From contig JACCLO010000004.1 of the NCBI GenBank assembly GCA_029448655.1, forward strand, positions 1,798,001 to 1,862,000: a DNA stretch of 64,000 nt. Reading direction: 5' to 3'. The DNA is from Wolfiporia cocos (Eukaryota; Basidiomycota; Agaricomycetes; Polyporales; Phaeolaceae). Positions 1 through 11,198 of this stretch are shown here, piece after piece. Each line of letters starts with the position of its first letter. Within the stretch, counting starts at the first letter, position 1. The notes under the pieces were generated by a model that searched no databases, had not been told where the DNA came from, and saw nothing but the letters and a program-made list of their open reading frames with translations. The position numbers and the translations under genes were made by a program.

Positions 1-3000
1 CTCCTCGGCCAGGTAAGCGATGTTCTTCGTCCATGGGTAGAATGACCGTAATGCGAATCAGATGCGTCCGGAAGCTAGTACCAGCGTCGCGGGACCGAGC
101 TATCCACCTCCTCCTCCGGAGTCGGACACTTTATTGTATGGAACGACCACCCTTGAACGCGTCTCTCGGGCCATGTACAGGAACTCGGATATGGTGCAGA
201 AATCCGCCTCTCACGTCGACGCCTTCAATCGTGAAAACTTGGACTTCAGTGACGACGAGGTCACAGACGAATATTCACTCATACAAAGCCTCCGTCAGCT
301 ACGCGTTAATCCGGATTCGCTTCGTTTCTTTGGCAAGTCGAGCAGCGCGATGTTGGTGCGAACAGCCTACCGCACCAAGACGGAGTCAGGTGATGAAATA
401 CATGGGGGTCACCAGCGCCCCCGCTTCTGGGGAGCGCATCCGGTGGGTGCCATGTAGTCTTCTTTGATCAAGGTCATTCACAGTTATATAGTGGCTGATG
501 CCGGAGCTGCAAAGAGAACCACCGCCTCATCGTCCTGATTGCTTCCCAGATGACGAGCTGATGCGAACGCTCATTGATTCGTACTTTGCGAACGTTAATC
601 CATACCATCCACTGCTGCATCGGCCGACGTTCGAGAGAAACATCGAAAACCTATTGCATCTGCGCGATGAAGGCTTCGGCTCAACGGTGCTGCTGGTGTG
701 CGCAGTCGGAGCGCGGTTCTTGGACGACCCCCGCGTATTATTGCCCGGGTACGAGGACGACCCGTTATCGCGCGGATGGGAGTGGTACAAGGAGGTGCAC
801 GTCGTGCACAAGTCGCCCTACAGTCTCCCGCGTCTATACGACCTGCAGATATGCTGCGTCAGTACATGATCATAAACTCACCGATATTTGCTCACGTCCA
901 CATCTTACTATCATAGCTGACTGCCCAGTTTATGGAGGCAACATATTCACCGCAAGCGAGCTGGGCAATCATCGGGGTCGGCATTCGTCTCGCGCAGGAC
1001 GTAGGAGCGCATCGCAAGAAGGTGTACAACCGCGAGCATCGCGTCGAGGAAGAGCTATGGAAGCGAGCATTTTGGTAACAACGTGTCTCAGATGCCAATT
1101 CTTCTGCTCACAGTGGCTACGTAGGACGCTCATCATGATGGACAGATACCTCAGCACCGCTCTGGGCAGGCCTTGTGCTATGCAGGATGAGGAGTGAGTC
1201 GTGATCACACCGCACGCGCAGTGAATCTCAATCTGATACAGCCTGGATCTTGACTTATTGTTCGAATGCGATGACGAATACTGGATAAACCCGGACCCGG
1301 GACTCTCGTTCAAGCAGCCGGCAGGCAAACCGTCATACATCGCGTACTTCAATAACCTGCTACGGCTTAATCAGATCCTTGCATGTGCACAGCGCACTAT
1401 CGTAAGCCGCCCGTCGTACGAGATCCGCGAAACACTGAACCGACGGAATCAATCTCGCCGCGTCTGCTAGTATTCCAGCAAGAAATTCCGATCAATGCTC
1501 GGTGTCACCGGGCCCGAATGGGAGGAGAGGCTTGTGACCGAGCTGGACTCTGCCCTCAATAGATGGATTGACTCCGTGCCTGATCACCGTGCGTCGCTTA
1601 CGCTCCATGTGGCTGTTAGTCACAGAGGTTGACATGACGCTGGTCGTCGTATGCAGTGCGCTGGGACCCAAATCGGGAGGATAAGCTGTTCTTTAACCAG
1701 TCTGCGCACATCTACGTTGCATTCTACCAGACACAAATCTTCGTGCACCGCCCGTTTCTGCAGGCACCGCGCAAGCCAACTGCACAGTTCTTCCCGTCTT
1801 TAGCTATCTGCACAAATGCAGCGAGGTCTTGCATACACATCCTCGATCTGCAGTTCAAGCGGACCAAATTCCATACGTTCAATGATCAGGTCAGTCATCT
1901 ACGTCGAGCCTCCAGTATTGCATCCGCCTCGAGCTTCGATTTTAATTTTGCTCAGATTTCATTGTTCACGAGCGGAATTGTCCTTCTGCTCAACATCTGG
2001 AGCGCGAAAAGTTCCGGCGTTACCATCGACACTGCAAAGGAGATGGCGGACGTACACACCTGCATGAGCAACTTGAAAGCGGGCGAAAATCGGTACGTCT
2101 CCGCAGCATCTTGCTGATCATGTCATAACGACTGAATCATCTGGTAACGTGATCACAGCTGGCACCTATCTGGCCGAGTCTGGTGCGTTGTCGGGTGTGA
2201 GGCACACGCTGGCCGTACTTAAGCAGGATACGCAGGGATGTTATGTATGAGCTAACATACGCCAGTGACTTACCGCTCCCGCAAAGTCCAAAGCCCAACC
2301 GAAAGCGTGCTAGGGATGCTGGCGACGGAGAGCACCGTACGTGGATGACCGCTTCATTGCCCATGACGGGTCACTCTCCCATGAGCGACTTTGTCGAATC
2401 AAATGCAAACAGTCCAGCTGCGTCGTCGGGCACAGAGCCTCCGGTGCAGCATCAACAGCATCAAGCATCGCAAGTGGCGTCGCCAGCCGAAATTCCCTCG
2501 GTTTCCAGCACCTCCAGCTCCGTAGGCTCACCAAGTGCTCAAGCAACTGGCGCCGATGCGACGACTGCATTCTCACCGGACATTCAAACAAACGGAGTCA
2601 ATCCGACAGCCGGCTTCCTGCCAACGGACAACGCTTTCAGCACTTTGAGCCAACCTGCGTTTGGTACGCTCTCAGATGGTTTTCCCGCCTTCTCTCCCGG
2701 TGTGTCGAGCGAGCCCAGAATGATGACACCGAATGCAGCTCCTAGCGAGGAGGGTGTGGACCCGGTGCTGTCCTCCATGTTCTCAGCGCCCGACAGGGAC
2801 GTCTGGGGCACTTTGTTTCAAGCGATACCAACTCAGGGCGCGGCCATGCAGAACGATCCGATCTCTGTCGACAGCTCCTTGCAGGGCGCAGCTGATCTGA
2901 CAGGAGGAGCGCCGGAGGCTGGACAGTCGGGGACCAACAATCTCATGGCGATGTGGTCGTCGATGCCGACCAACTTCGAGTAAGTCGCTGGAATCGTTAA

Positions 3001-3105
3001 TATGCTGTCCCTGCTGATGAGAGGTGCAGTTGGCGAGATTGGGACACGTACATCAGCCATATGAACGACTTTATGGGGGGCGAAGCGGGTCCCGGCCCAG
3101 GCTAG
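1..3105 (+). CDS. Zn2Cys6 / Fungal_trans transcription factor, copy 1 (5' end outside window)
   Basis: This is a partial gene for a nuclear, DNA-binding transcription factor of the XlnR/Fungal_trans (PF04082) class. The zinc cluster lies upstream of the window. Bases 1-12 are the end of an exon (LLGQ), followed by a GT-AG intron to base 61. The regulatory domain reads cleanly through many short introns: HPLLHRPTFE, the helix IIGVGIRLAQDVGAHRKKVY, the GRPCAMQDEE motif (about 1179-1194), and the conserved C-terminal exon WRDWDTYISHMNDF after the last intron, ending in TAG at 3103-3105. A Ser/Gln/Pro-rich, disordered region (about 2300-2970) separates the domain from that tail. Copies 2-5 have a CPxCG motif after the coiled coil; here that position reads MRPEAST instead. 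No break was found. The target genes are unknown. Confidence 0.85.
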
Positions 3106-3811
3106 ATGACAAGGAGGATCGATGCTAGCCAGGGTCCACGCGCAGTAGCTATTCATCATTCACTATCAATTCTGGATTCCCCTTTCGTGTAGACTCCTCT
3201 TGCATCATGACACATAGCTGGCCGTCGGACGATTAGGGCCTGTCCAGTTCACTCCACTAACGACGGCGGCGCTTCTAGATCCCATATAGTTACCGCAATT
3301 TACAGGATACCCTATCTGAACAACAGTTTCTCCGGAGCGCCAATGCTCGCTCTAGGTGCTTGTACAGATTGATGATCATTGAGTACCATTGGGAACTCCG
3401 ATACATTCGGAAGAATTGTTCCCGAGAGGGCCCTGATGATGGCGTGTCACCGAAATTACACGGTCGCCACCTCTGACGCCACAGTCCTGCTAGTGGATGG
3501 TCAACCTACAGCGGCTATAGCGGTGGTCACTGTCAAACTCTTCACGCCCTCACCTAGTCTATCAATTAGCTCCCAACATCTAGCGGAAGATGTATGGAAG
3601 CGCGTGGCTATACACAGACGCCTTCCTTTGATCCTTGCATCTCGGGCATGAAGGAGATCAATCAGAATGGAGCATTGTCCGAGCGTTGGCCGATCAACCA
3701 TATGCTAGACTACCGCTGGTCTGGCTATAAGCACGCACTATGTGGTGGGGGTCTGAGCTAACCCGCCCCGCAATCCTAAGGCCTTAGTCGCTGTCCTAGT
3801 GCAGTGCAATC
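3106..3811. other. intergenic, between factor copy 1 and AhpD-like gene 1
   Basis: About 0.7 kb with no convincing gene. It should hold the terminator of factor copy 1 and the promoter of the AhpD-like gene. Open frames here are short and lack splice logic or recognisable motifs. Confidence 0.5.
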
Positions 3812-4713
3812 ATGGCCGAGCTCGCAACCCCGGAGTTCCTCGATGAACTGAAGGCAATCTATCTGGCTGAGGCCGGTGCTGATGTAAAGGGCGTTCCGCC
3901 ATGGTACATGGTCGCAATTGCAGCATTCAGTTCGAGCGGCGTTGCTGCTGCAGTACCCATGGTGTTTAAATATGCGCTGGATGACCTGAAGAAGACGTAT
4001 GACGGTGAAGAGCTGCTCATGCACAGCCGTACATTGGCAAGCAAGCTGAGAGAGGGGTTGCTGGCGTCGTGTGTTCTTTGCGGGCTGCCTCGCGTGCGCT
4101 ACATTTTACTCGCAATGTCCACCATTAACCTAATGTGGTGTCTGGTCAGGTTATCGAGAGTCTTGTGGCGTTGCACAGTGCCACACCCGAAGAGCTTCGG
4201 AGTGGCCAGGATATCCTTCGGTTAGTAGATCTGGACCGGAGTCACGACTCCGTCATGATGCTAATCGTGCTGTATCGCCGCCCGCTAGGGACAAGACCAA
4301 GACATTATCAGATCTCGAGGAGATCGGCAGACGAAACTTCCAAGCCGTATACGGCAGTAGCGCCAATGCAGTTCGGGGGTTGATGGAGTCCGCGTACCCC
4401 GATCTTGGTGAGATTACTCGAACGAAGCGCATCTTCTCTGATCTGACGGTGCTCGTTGCCAGCATGGTTCTGCGCCACTGTGGCATATGGAATCTCGTAC
4501 GACGCGGGCGTGCTGACGCCCGCTGAGCTCTCGTACGGTACTGTGGCCGTCCTGATTTCCACCGATGCGCCACGGCAAACACAGTGGCATCTAGCAAACG
4601 CTCGCAATGTCGGGGCACCGGTTGGAGAGATCAAAGCTGTACGGGAGATCGCGATGAAGGTCGCCCTGAGGGCAGGCATAAAGTGGAAGGAACCGGTCCC
4701 GGAGGTGGTCTGA
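3812..4713 (+). CDS. AhpD / carboxymuconolactone-decarboxylase-like protein, copy 1
   Basis: A small all-helical protein of the AhpD-like/CMD superfamily, encoded by four exons: 3812-4093, 4150-4220, 4289-4407 and 4463-4713. The spliced product reads MAELATPEFLDELKAIYL..., then ESLVALHSATPEEL, then WFCATVAYGISYDAGVLTP, and ends KWKEPVPEVV. The pattern of two helical halves joined around a G(L/I)PR segment, with a QWHLANARN...AVREIA C-terminal helix, matches fungal AhpD-like proteins. The CxxC redox pair of bacterial AhpD is not present at the expected place, so peroxidase activity is doubtful. Intron positions match the next gene exactly, so the two are tandem duplicates. Substrate unknown. 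The neighbouring factors and P450 make a role in catabolism or secondary metabolism possible, but that is inference. Confidence 0.8.
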
Positions 4714-5736
4714 TTGGTAGCATTAGCTGCTGAAGCGTGTCTCGAGCTGGAATTGGTTCTATGAGTGAGATTTGCTGAAGAAAGTTATCTGTATCTTACA
4801 CGCGATATGACAAACCGGGTAGGATAGCGTTTGTCCTTTTGCGGAAGCGGAGTTTGTCTTGTATACGATCAAAATCGAAATCGCGACACGATGGTTGTTG
4901 GCACTGAATCGATGATGTCCATCGTGTTAGCATAGAGATGCGTTCATTTCAGAGTGACAGAAGCGTCAATCGCGCGGTTCCAATTCAGATTTTCTCAGAA
5001 CCACGACGCCGTTGTCACTCACGATCTGACGAATCTCGCATGACACTTTATACCAGACACTGTTCAAATGAAAGTTCGTGAGACATACACTAATTGTATC
5101 TTTTCGTTGCGACATCCTCGTCCGCCGCATACCAAATGAAAATCATCGGCTCGTTGCAAGTCGCCTGCCAGTGCCGCCGGGGATTTCGGGGATCGGTCGG
5201 GGATCACTGTCTCGCCCGCCTATGGATGCCTTCTACGCCTGTGGCCTGCCGACAAAGTCAATGGGTTGCGGTGATTTCATCGTCTTGCGTGCAGGCGAAC
5301 AGCATCTTGGAATAACGGCGCTGATTAGGACCTAATTGGAATGCGCCACCCGCACCTGATTCTGGCCATAATTCGGCCGGAAGCTACGGGCTTGGGGACA
5401 AATGAGCTGATGTTCTCGCCAATGTGCAGGCCAGAACCATTGACAAGGATAGTCCAATGCGCGAGCTATGCAAGCCCAGTCTCGGCATGCGGCCGGTGAC
5501 ATTCTGGCATGACCAGCAAGCCCGAGTATGATGGCGATGGCCAAGGTTGTTCAAGAACTTGCGTATACCGATGCTGCGGACCAGCAATAACACGCTCGGC
5601 GTGATTATCGTTAGCACACCCTCGCAACACTCTCGCGTATGGAGAGCGCTGGGTAGCCACCCGCACTATTAAAGCTTGTGTTGAGGCGGCTAGACAGCCA
5701 GCATCCACCTCTTTATTTGACTCTAACTGTCCAGAC
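4714..5736. other. intergenic, between the two AhpD-like genes
   Basis: About 1 kb with no gene that I can support. It should hold the 3' end of copy 1 and the promoter of copy 2. Overlapping short frames on both strands (for example 5078-5335 and 5332-5783) have no splice sites or motifs. Confidence 0.5.
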
Positions 5737-6637
5737 ATGGCCGCCGTCGCAACCGCCGAGTTTTTGAAGCAGCTATCGGACATCTACCCGTCCGGGGAGG
5801 CGAGCACGCCTGAGGCGATCCTCGAGCAGCCATGGTACCTCAGCGCCGCCGTTGCGTTCAGCGCGAGCAACCAGGGCACGGCAGTGCCCGCGCTGTTCAA
5901 GTACGTCCTCGCGCAGCTCGAGCAGGCGCAGTCGGGTGTAGCGCCGGAGCAGAAGCTCGCCCAGAAGCTCGCGCTGGCGAACAAGTTCAGGGAGGCGTTG
6001 TTGCAGTCGACTTTGCTGGTTGGGATCCCTCGTGTACGTGTGGGCTTGCCTGGTTGCCTTGCTCCATTCTTATTCCCTGCTGTTGTAGATTACTGAGAGT
6101 CTGTTGGCGCTGCACTCCGCCGTCCCCGAGGAGTTGCACGCCAAGGATATCGCCAGGTCTGTGGGGTTGTATTCGAGGCACCGAGCCATACTGACCTTCG
6201 GCGGATGCAGGGATCGGACCAAGTCCATTGCTGACTACGAGAATGCCGGCGAGCAGATGTTCAAGGTCATCTACGGCGACACCGCCGATAACATGCACAA
6301 GCTACTGTTCAGCGCATACCCAGATTTCGGTAAGCGGCACCGCAGCTCACATTGGCTGCCATTTGCTGACGATGGCCTCGTAGGCTGGTTCGTCGTCACG
6401 GCCGCGTACGGTATCACGGGTGCGAGCAAGGTGCTCACGCGAGTCCAGACTTCGGCGACGATCATCTCGGCCCTTATTCCTACTGACGCAGCGAGGCAGC
6501 TGCAGTGGCACATGGGCAACGCGCGGAAGGCGGGGGCCTCGGTGGAGCAGGTGAAGGCCATTCGTGAGATCGCCATCAAGATTTCCGAGAAGGCCAACAT
6601 TACGTGGAAGGATGGCATACCAGATGTCTCTGCATAA
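5737..6637 (+). CDS. AhpD / carboxymuconolactone-decarboxylase-like protein, copy 2
   Basis: Paralog of the gene at 3812-4713 with the same four-exon layout. The start ATG at 5737 gives MAAVATAEFLKQLSDIYPSG. Exon 1 ends after LLVGIPR, and exon 2 encodes ITESLLALHSAVPEELHAKDIAR. Exon 3 starts with RTKSIADYENAGEQMFKVIYG and ends at YPDFG. Exon 4 begins WFVVTAAYGITG and ends DGIPDVSA with TAA at 6635-6637. The sequence is more GC-rich at third positions in exon 1 than copy 1, and it has no breaks. As in copy 1, the AhpD CxxC pair is missing, so it may be a non-redox CMD-fold protein. Substrate unknown. Confidence 0.82.
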
Positions 6638-7033
6638 ACTGATAAGGATCAGGACTGTATCTACAATATGTACCTACCGTTGTGTCATCACCCGCAGTTA
6701 TTATTGTCATAAGGTCATCTTGCTTACAGTTTCCAGCACTTCGCTGAGGGTGAACGACGATCTGTCACGGTCGGTTATAACGTTGAGTTGTGAACAAAGG
6801 CTAGTGAGTCAATTTCTTAAGCTAAGAAGAGTGAGAACATGTGTGAGCGCTTGTGACCGAATTTCAGCGCCTGATAGTATCTGAGATCTCATCGGCACTG
6901 ACGCCTCCTATCGGCACTGACGCCTCCTCTCGGCATCACGCTTTGAAGCTTTACCAGTAACTACTACCAGCTATTAATCGTAAGTTAGCACGACCAATCC
7001 GACAAGACCGCAGCATTTCCTCTTGAACGAAAC
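6638..7033. other. intergenic, upstream of factor copy 2
   Basis: About 0.4 kb without a gene. It contains a short tandem repeat (listed separately) less than 150 bp before the factor start and should include that gene's promoter. Confidence 0.5.
6892..6929. repeat. 19-bp direct repeat, two copies plus a partial third
   Basis: The unit tcggcactgacgcctcct(a/c) occurs at 6892-6910 and 6911-6929, and a third start (tcggcatcac) follows at 6931. It lies about 100 bp upstream of factor copy 2 and could be a binding-site array or simple slippage; the sequence alone does not decide. Confidence 0.75.
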
Positions 7034-10000
7034 ATGTCTTCTTCGGACGTACATTACGACAATGCAAATGGAAACGAAGACATCACTCACAATGCGAAAA
7101 GGAGGAAACGTCCCGCAGCTTGCGACATATGCAGGCGCAAGAAAGGTATATACCCAAATGAATTCATGTAACCCCATTGACGATAGCTATGAATGATTTA
7201 GTAAGATGTAGGTCGAATGCTTGATCTGTTCTAGTAACTAGCTGATTTGATCCGAAGGTGATGGCGTAGAAATGCCCGGCCGTCGATGTTCGCCTTGCGC
7301 AACTTTCGATCGCGAGTGCACTTATAACGGGGTGGCGTTAGCCAATGTGAGTTCTCATGTTTGATAAGTGCTATAGTTACTGCTGGTCACTGACCCGACT
7401 ATCGTCTATAGGATAGATACTTCTCGAAGAAGTAATGTCTCAGCAGTCAGCCATCTCATGTATACGCTAATTCTCGAACGCCTGTTAGATATGTTGCAGA
7501 GCTCGAAGCTCGTATAGAGAATCTAGAGCATCTCCTATCAAAGGCAAGCTACTGTCTCCACTCATAGAATGTCAATTTCCTCATCTGAGTGCTTGACTCT
7601 AGTCAACCTGCCCAAAGTGTGGTTCTGCCACTGTTAGTCAATGCACTGAGTCTGATGCACTGCGGCGCGGCATCAATCCATTCCAGCAGATCAGTCGCAG
7701 CCTCGACGAGCAACAGCCGATGACTCCAACAACTGGCGATTCCGCTTCAGACGATCAGGAAGCTAGCGACGATGAGCTTCTGGAGGAATATACTCTGATC
7801 CAGACCCTACGTACGCTCCAGCTGAACCCAGACGCTCGGCGCTTCCTTGGAAAATCCAGCAGTGCATTTCTGGTGCGATCTGTCTTCAACACGAAACGCG
7901 AGCAACTTGACGGCGCCTATCCCTATGGGCGGTACGGACAATATCACCGCCCACAATTTTGGAATTCCCACCCTGTAGGCTATGACATGGTAGGCTCAGA
8001 CATACCACAAACTCACTCTGCTTGATAGTGGCTGCTTCCTGATTTGCGGAAGGAACTACCGCCTCACAGTCCCGACAACTTCCCTGAGCCGGATCTCATG
8101 CACGAGCTGATCGATCTCTATTTCATGAGCAAGAACATGTATATGCCACTGCTACATCGTCCGACCTTCGAGTCCAATGTCGCGGATGGATTGCATTTAC
8201 GCGATCAAGGATTTGGCTCTACTGTGCTTCTCGTTTGCGCAATAGGCGCACGTTATACCGAGGACCCAAGGGTTTATCTTCCAGGTTATGAGAATGATCC
8301 GCTCGCACGCGGGTGGAAATGGTTCAACATAATTCATAATGTCAAGAGGACATGGCTTAGCTCGCCAACTCTCTATGATCTGCAACTGTGTTGTGTGAGC
8401 ATACTCTTCCAGAATTTGCCGCATCCGCTCAAGAATTACGATTGCTCTCTGAATAGCTGTTGGTACAATTCATGGAAAGCACGTCCGCTCCGCACGCGAC
8501 GTGGTCGATAATAGGCGTAGGCATCCGCCTGGCGCAAGACGTAGGCGCTCACAGGAAGAAGGTGTACAATCAGCAACATCGCGCGGAAGAGGAGCTGTGG
8601 AAGCGTGCATTCTGGTAACAGACTTATCCGACGTATCACTATCCCGAGGCGCTAACGGAAGCAGGGTACTGGTCCTGATGGATAGGGCACTCAGTGCCAT
8701 TACGGGAAGGCCGTGTGCTATGCAAGACGAAGAGCGCGTAGATCTACATTTGAAGACACTGTATTGAAGCTGACTGACAAATATTGCATCCAGCTTCGAC
8801 ATTGACTTCCTGACCGAGTGCGACGACGAATTTTGGATGCATTCTGACCCAACCTTCGTTTTTAAGCAACCACCTGGCAAGCCATCGACCGTAGCCTTCT
8901 TCAACTGCTCAATAAGACTGAGTCAAATTCTTGCATTCGTACAGCGCACCATTGTACGAGGAAATATAGTGCTTGTGTATGTACCACTGACAATTTGATC
9001 GGATTCTTTCAGTACTCTAGTAAGAAGCTGAAGACAATGATGGGGATTACCGGGCCGGAATGGGAGGAGAGGATAGTCAGAGAGCTGGACTCTGCACTGA
9101 ATAGGTGGCTTGATACCGTTCCCGAACATCGTGAGATACATCTCATTGCGTATTTCATTCGCTGATAGGTATCTGTCAGTTCGATGGAACCCTAGTCAAG
9201 AAGATGATATATTCTTGAACCAATCAGCACATCTCTACATCACTTATTATCAGCTTCAAATATTCATACATCGTCCATACCTGCAATCTCCTCACAGGAG
9301 GTCGTCCCAGGCCTTCCCCTCCCTGGCAATTTGCACCAATGCCGCCAGAGCATGCATACATATTCTGGGCCATCAGTACAAGCGAACTGAATTCCTCATG
9401 TTCAGCGATCAGGTGCGGAGTCATGCATGCGTTACGGTTTGGCATCGTTATTTATGTTGCTTATATCTGCTTAGACTGGGTTGTTTGTTTCCGGGATCGT
9501 GCTCTTGCTCAATATCTGGGGTAGTAAACGGTCCAGTATCACGATTGACGTCGCAAAAGAGATGGCAGATGTTCAAAAGTGCATGGATTTGCTGAAGATT
9601 GCAGAAAAGCAGTGGGTGATATCCAGTCATCTTGTGCAAATTGGCTCATGCATTTGCTGTCATAGCTGGTATTTTGCTGGCCGGGGCTGGTATGCTATCC
9701 TGACTGTCTGACACCAGTGATGGCTTGACATTTCCACAGGGACATTCTTCACGAGCTGGCATACGTTGGAGATCTGCCACCACTGATGCAGAGCCCATTT
9801 CCAAGCCGCAAGCGCGACAGAAACGGTGATGTTGCTGGGGGTGCGGCCGCCAATCATACGTCTCGTCAAGACTTCACTTTGCGCCGGAGCTCAGGAGATA
9901 ATCGTCCTGACGATCGAAGCTCTTCATCAGCATTATCAATCCGAGAGCAAACACGTATAGCGTCGGAGAGCGAGAGAAACGCGGCCGGAACGTACCGAGC

Positions 10001-10582
10001 TAGCATCATTCCCGCTTCACTACATTCCCTAAATTTAGACGCTGAAGTTCATACAATGTTCGGACCTTCAGGCAGCAATGCACAGCCCGAGAATGTTCCA
10101 CAGCAATACCAGACTAATCCAATCGCCCCAACTGCTCACGACGCTTCAGATCCGTTGCTTCAGAACAATTCCTTCTCGGTCCAAGACCCTCTTCTTTCAG
10201 CACTTTGGTTACCTCAAGACCAAGGCAACAGCAACCCAACACCTCCTCCAAACTGCTCCATAATGGCTCCAGATAGCACTGGAGCCACCGCACACCTCTC
10301 TATAGCTCAAGCAAACAGTACCATTATGGGCATGCACGCTCCCAGCAATCAAGGTGATGCAGGAGGCTGGTCGACGCCATTGACCAACGACGACCTGTTT
10401 TCGATGCTGTCCTCCATGCCGATAGGCTTCGAGTAAGTGGCAAGCAATTGATTTATATAGTACTGAAACATGCCTTCAGATGGAATGATTGGGATGCATA
10501 TATCGGGACCATGAGTGGAATGAGCGATGCGCAAGGATCCGACGGGTTTGAGAAGATATACAGCGACAAGAATAATGGATGA
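7034..10582 (+). CDS. Zn2Cys6 / Fungal_trans transcription factor, copy 2 (complete)
   Basis: A complete nuclear transcription factor of roughly 900 residues in about 16 exons. The N-terminal zinc cluster appears only after splicing: ACDICRRKK from exon 1, Val-Arg from a 6-nt microexon (7202-7207), then CDGVEMPGRRC...C..C...C, giving the full C-x2-C-x6-C-x9-C-x2-C-x6-C pattern. A coiled coil (YVAELEARIENLEHLLSK) and a CPKCGS motif follow, separated by an intron with a GC donor (7544-7612). The Fungal_trans domain includes YMPLLHRPTFE, IIGVGIRLAQDVGAHRKKVY and GRPCAMQDEE. A Ser/Asn/Gln-rich region (about 9790-10430) precedes the last exon WNDWDAYIGTMSGM; the stop is TGA 10580-10582. No break was seen. 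Copies 1, 3 and 5 are close relatives. The regulated genes are unknown; the adjacent AhpD-like pair and P450 are candidates. Confidence 0.88.
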
Positions 10583-11198
10583 AGTATCCATGACGACAGC
10601 ATTTTGAGACCTCATGGAGCAGGGCCTCACCGTCGGGGAACATTCGAAGGAAAAGCGGTGTAGTGGATGCAGCTATTCCGGGTGAACTAGGCCGGGGTGT
10701 GTATCTATCCATTGTTATTGCGTACTGCATATATCAGTTTGATAAGTCACATCGCGCAATTAGATTAGCTTTGTAACGATATCAGAAATGGGGAAACTGT
10801 ACTAATGACTTGTATGGATCACTCACATCGCTGCGCAACGATCCAGTGAGTCAACGGTCTACTGTGGTCTCGGCACCGAGTCGAGCAAGACTAGCTTACC
10901 ATTACGGCTGCGTCGCCATTTCCATCAGACTATTGCATGATCAACACACATTTCCAAATCATCATAGCATTATGCCAGAGACACATTACTGGAAGTTTGA
11001 TTCCTCCACCTTGAGTAGAGGTTGGCAGACTTGTCGGTGAGCGCTATTATGAGCGTCTATCGCAGGTGTCAATCTCAGATCTGATCGGATTTAACGATTC
11101 AATCCTCGGTCATTTATATACTCACTAATTACTGCTTGCCTCTAGTCACCAACAACGATATTGGTAATCACTCACCTACTCCTCCTTTCTACAATCAT
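10583..11198. other. intergenic, between factor copies 2 and 3
   Basis: About 0.6 kb with no supported gene; the promoter and possibly a 5' untranslated exon of factor copy 3 belong here. Confidence 0.45.
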
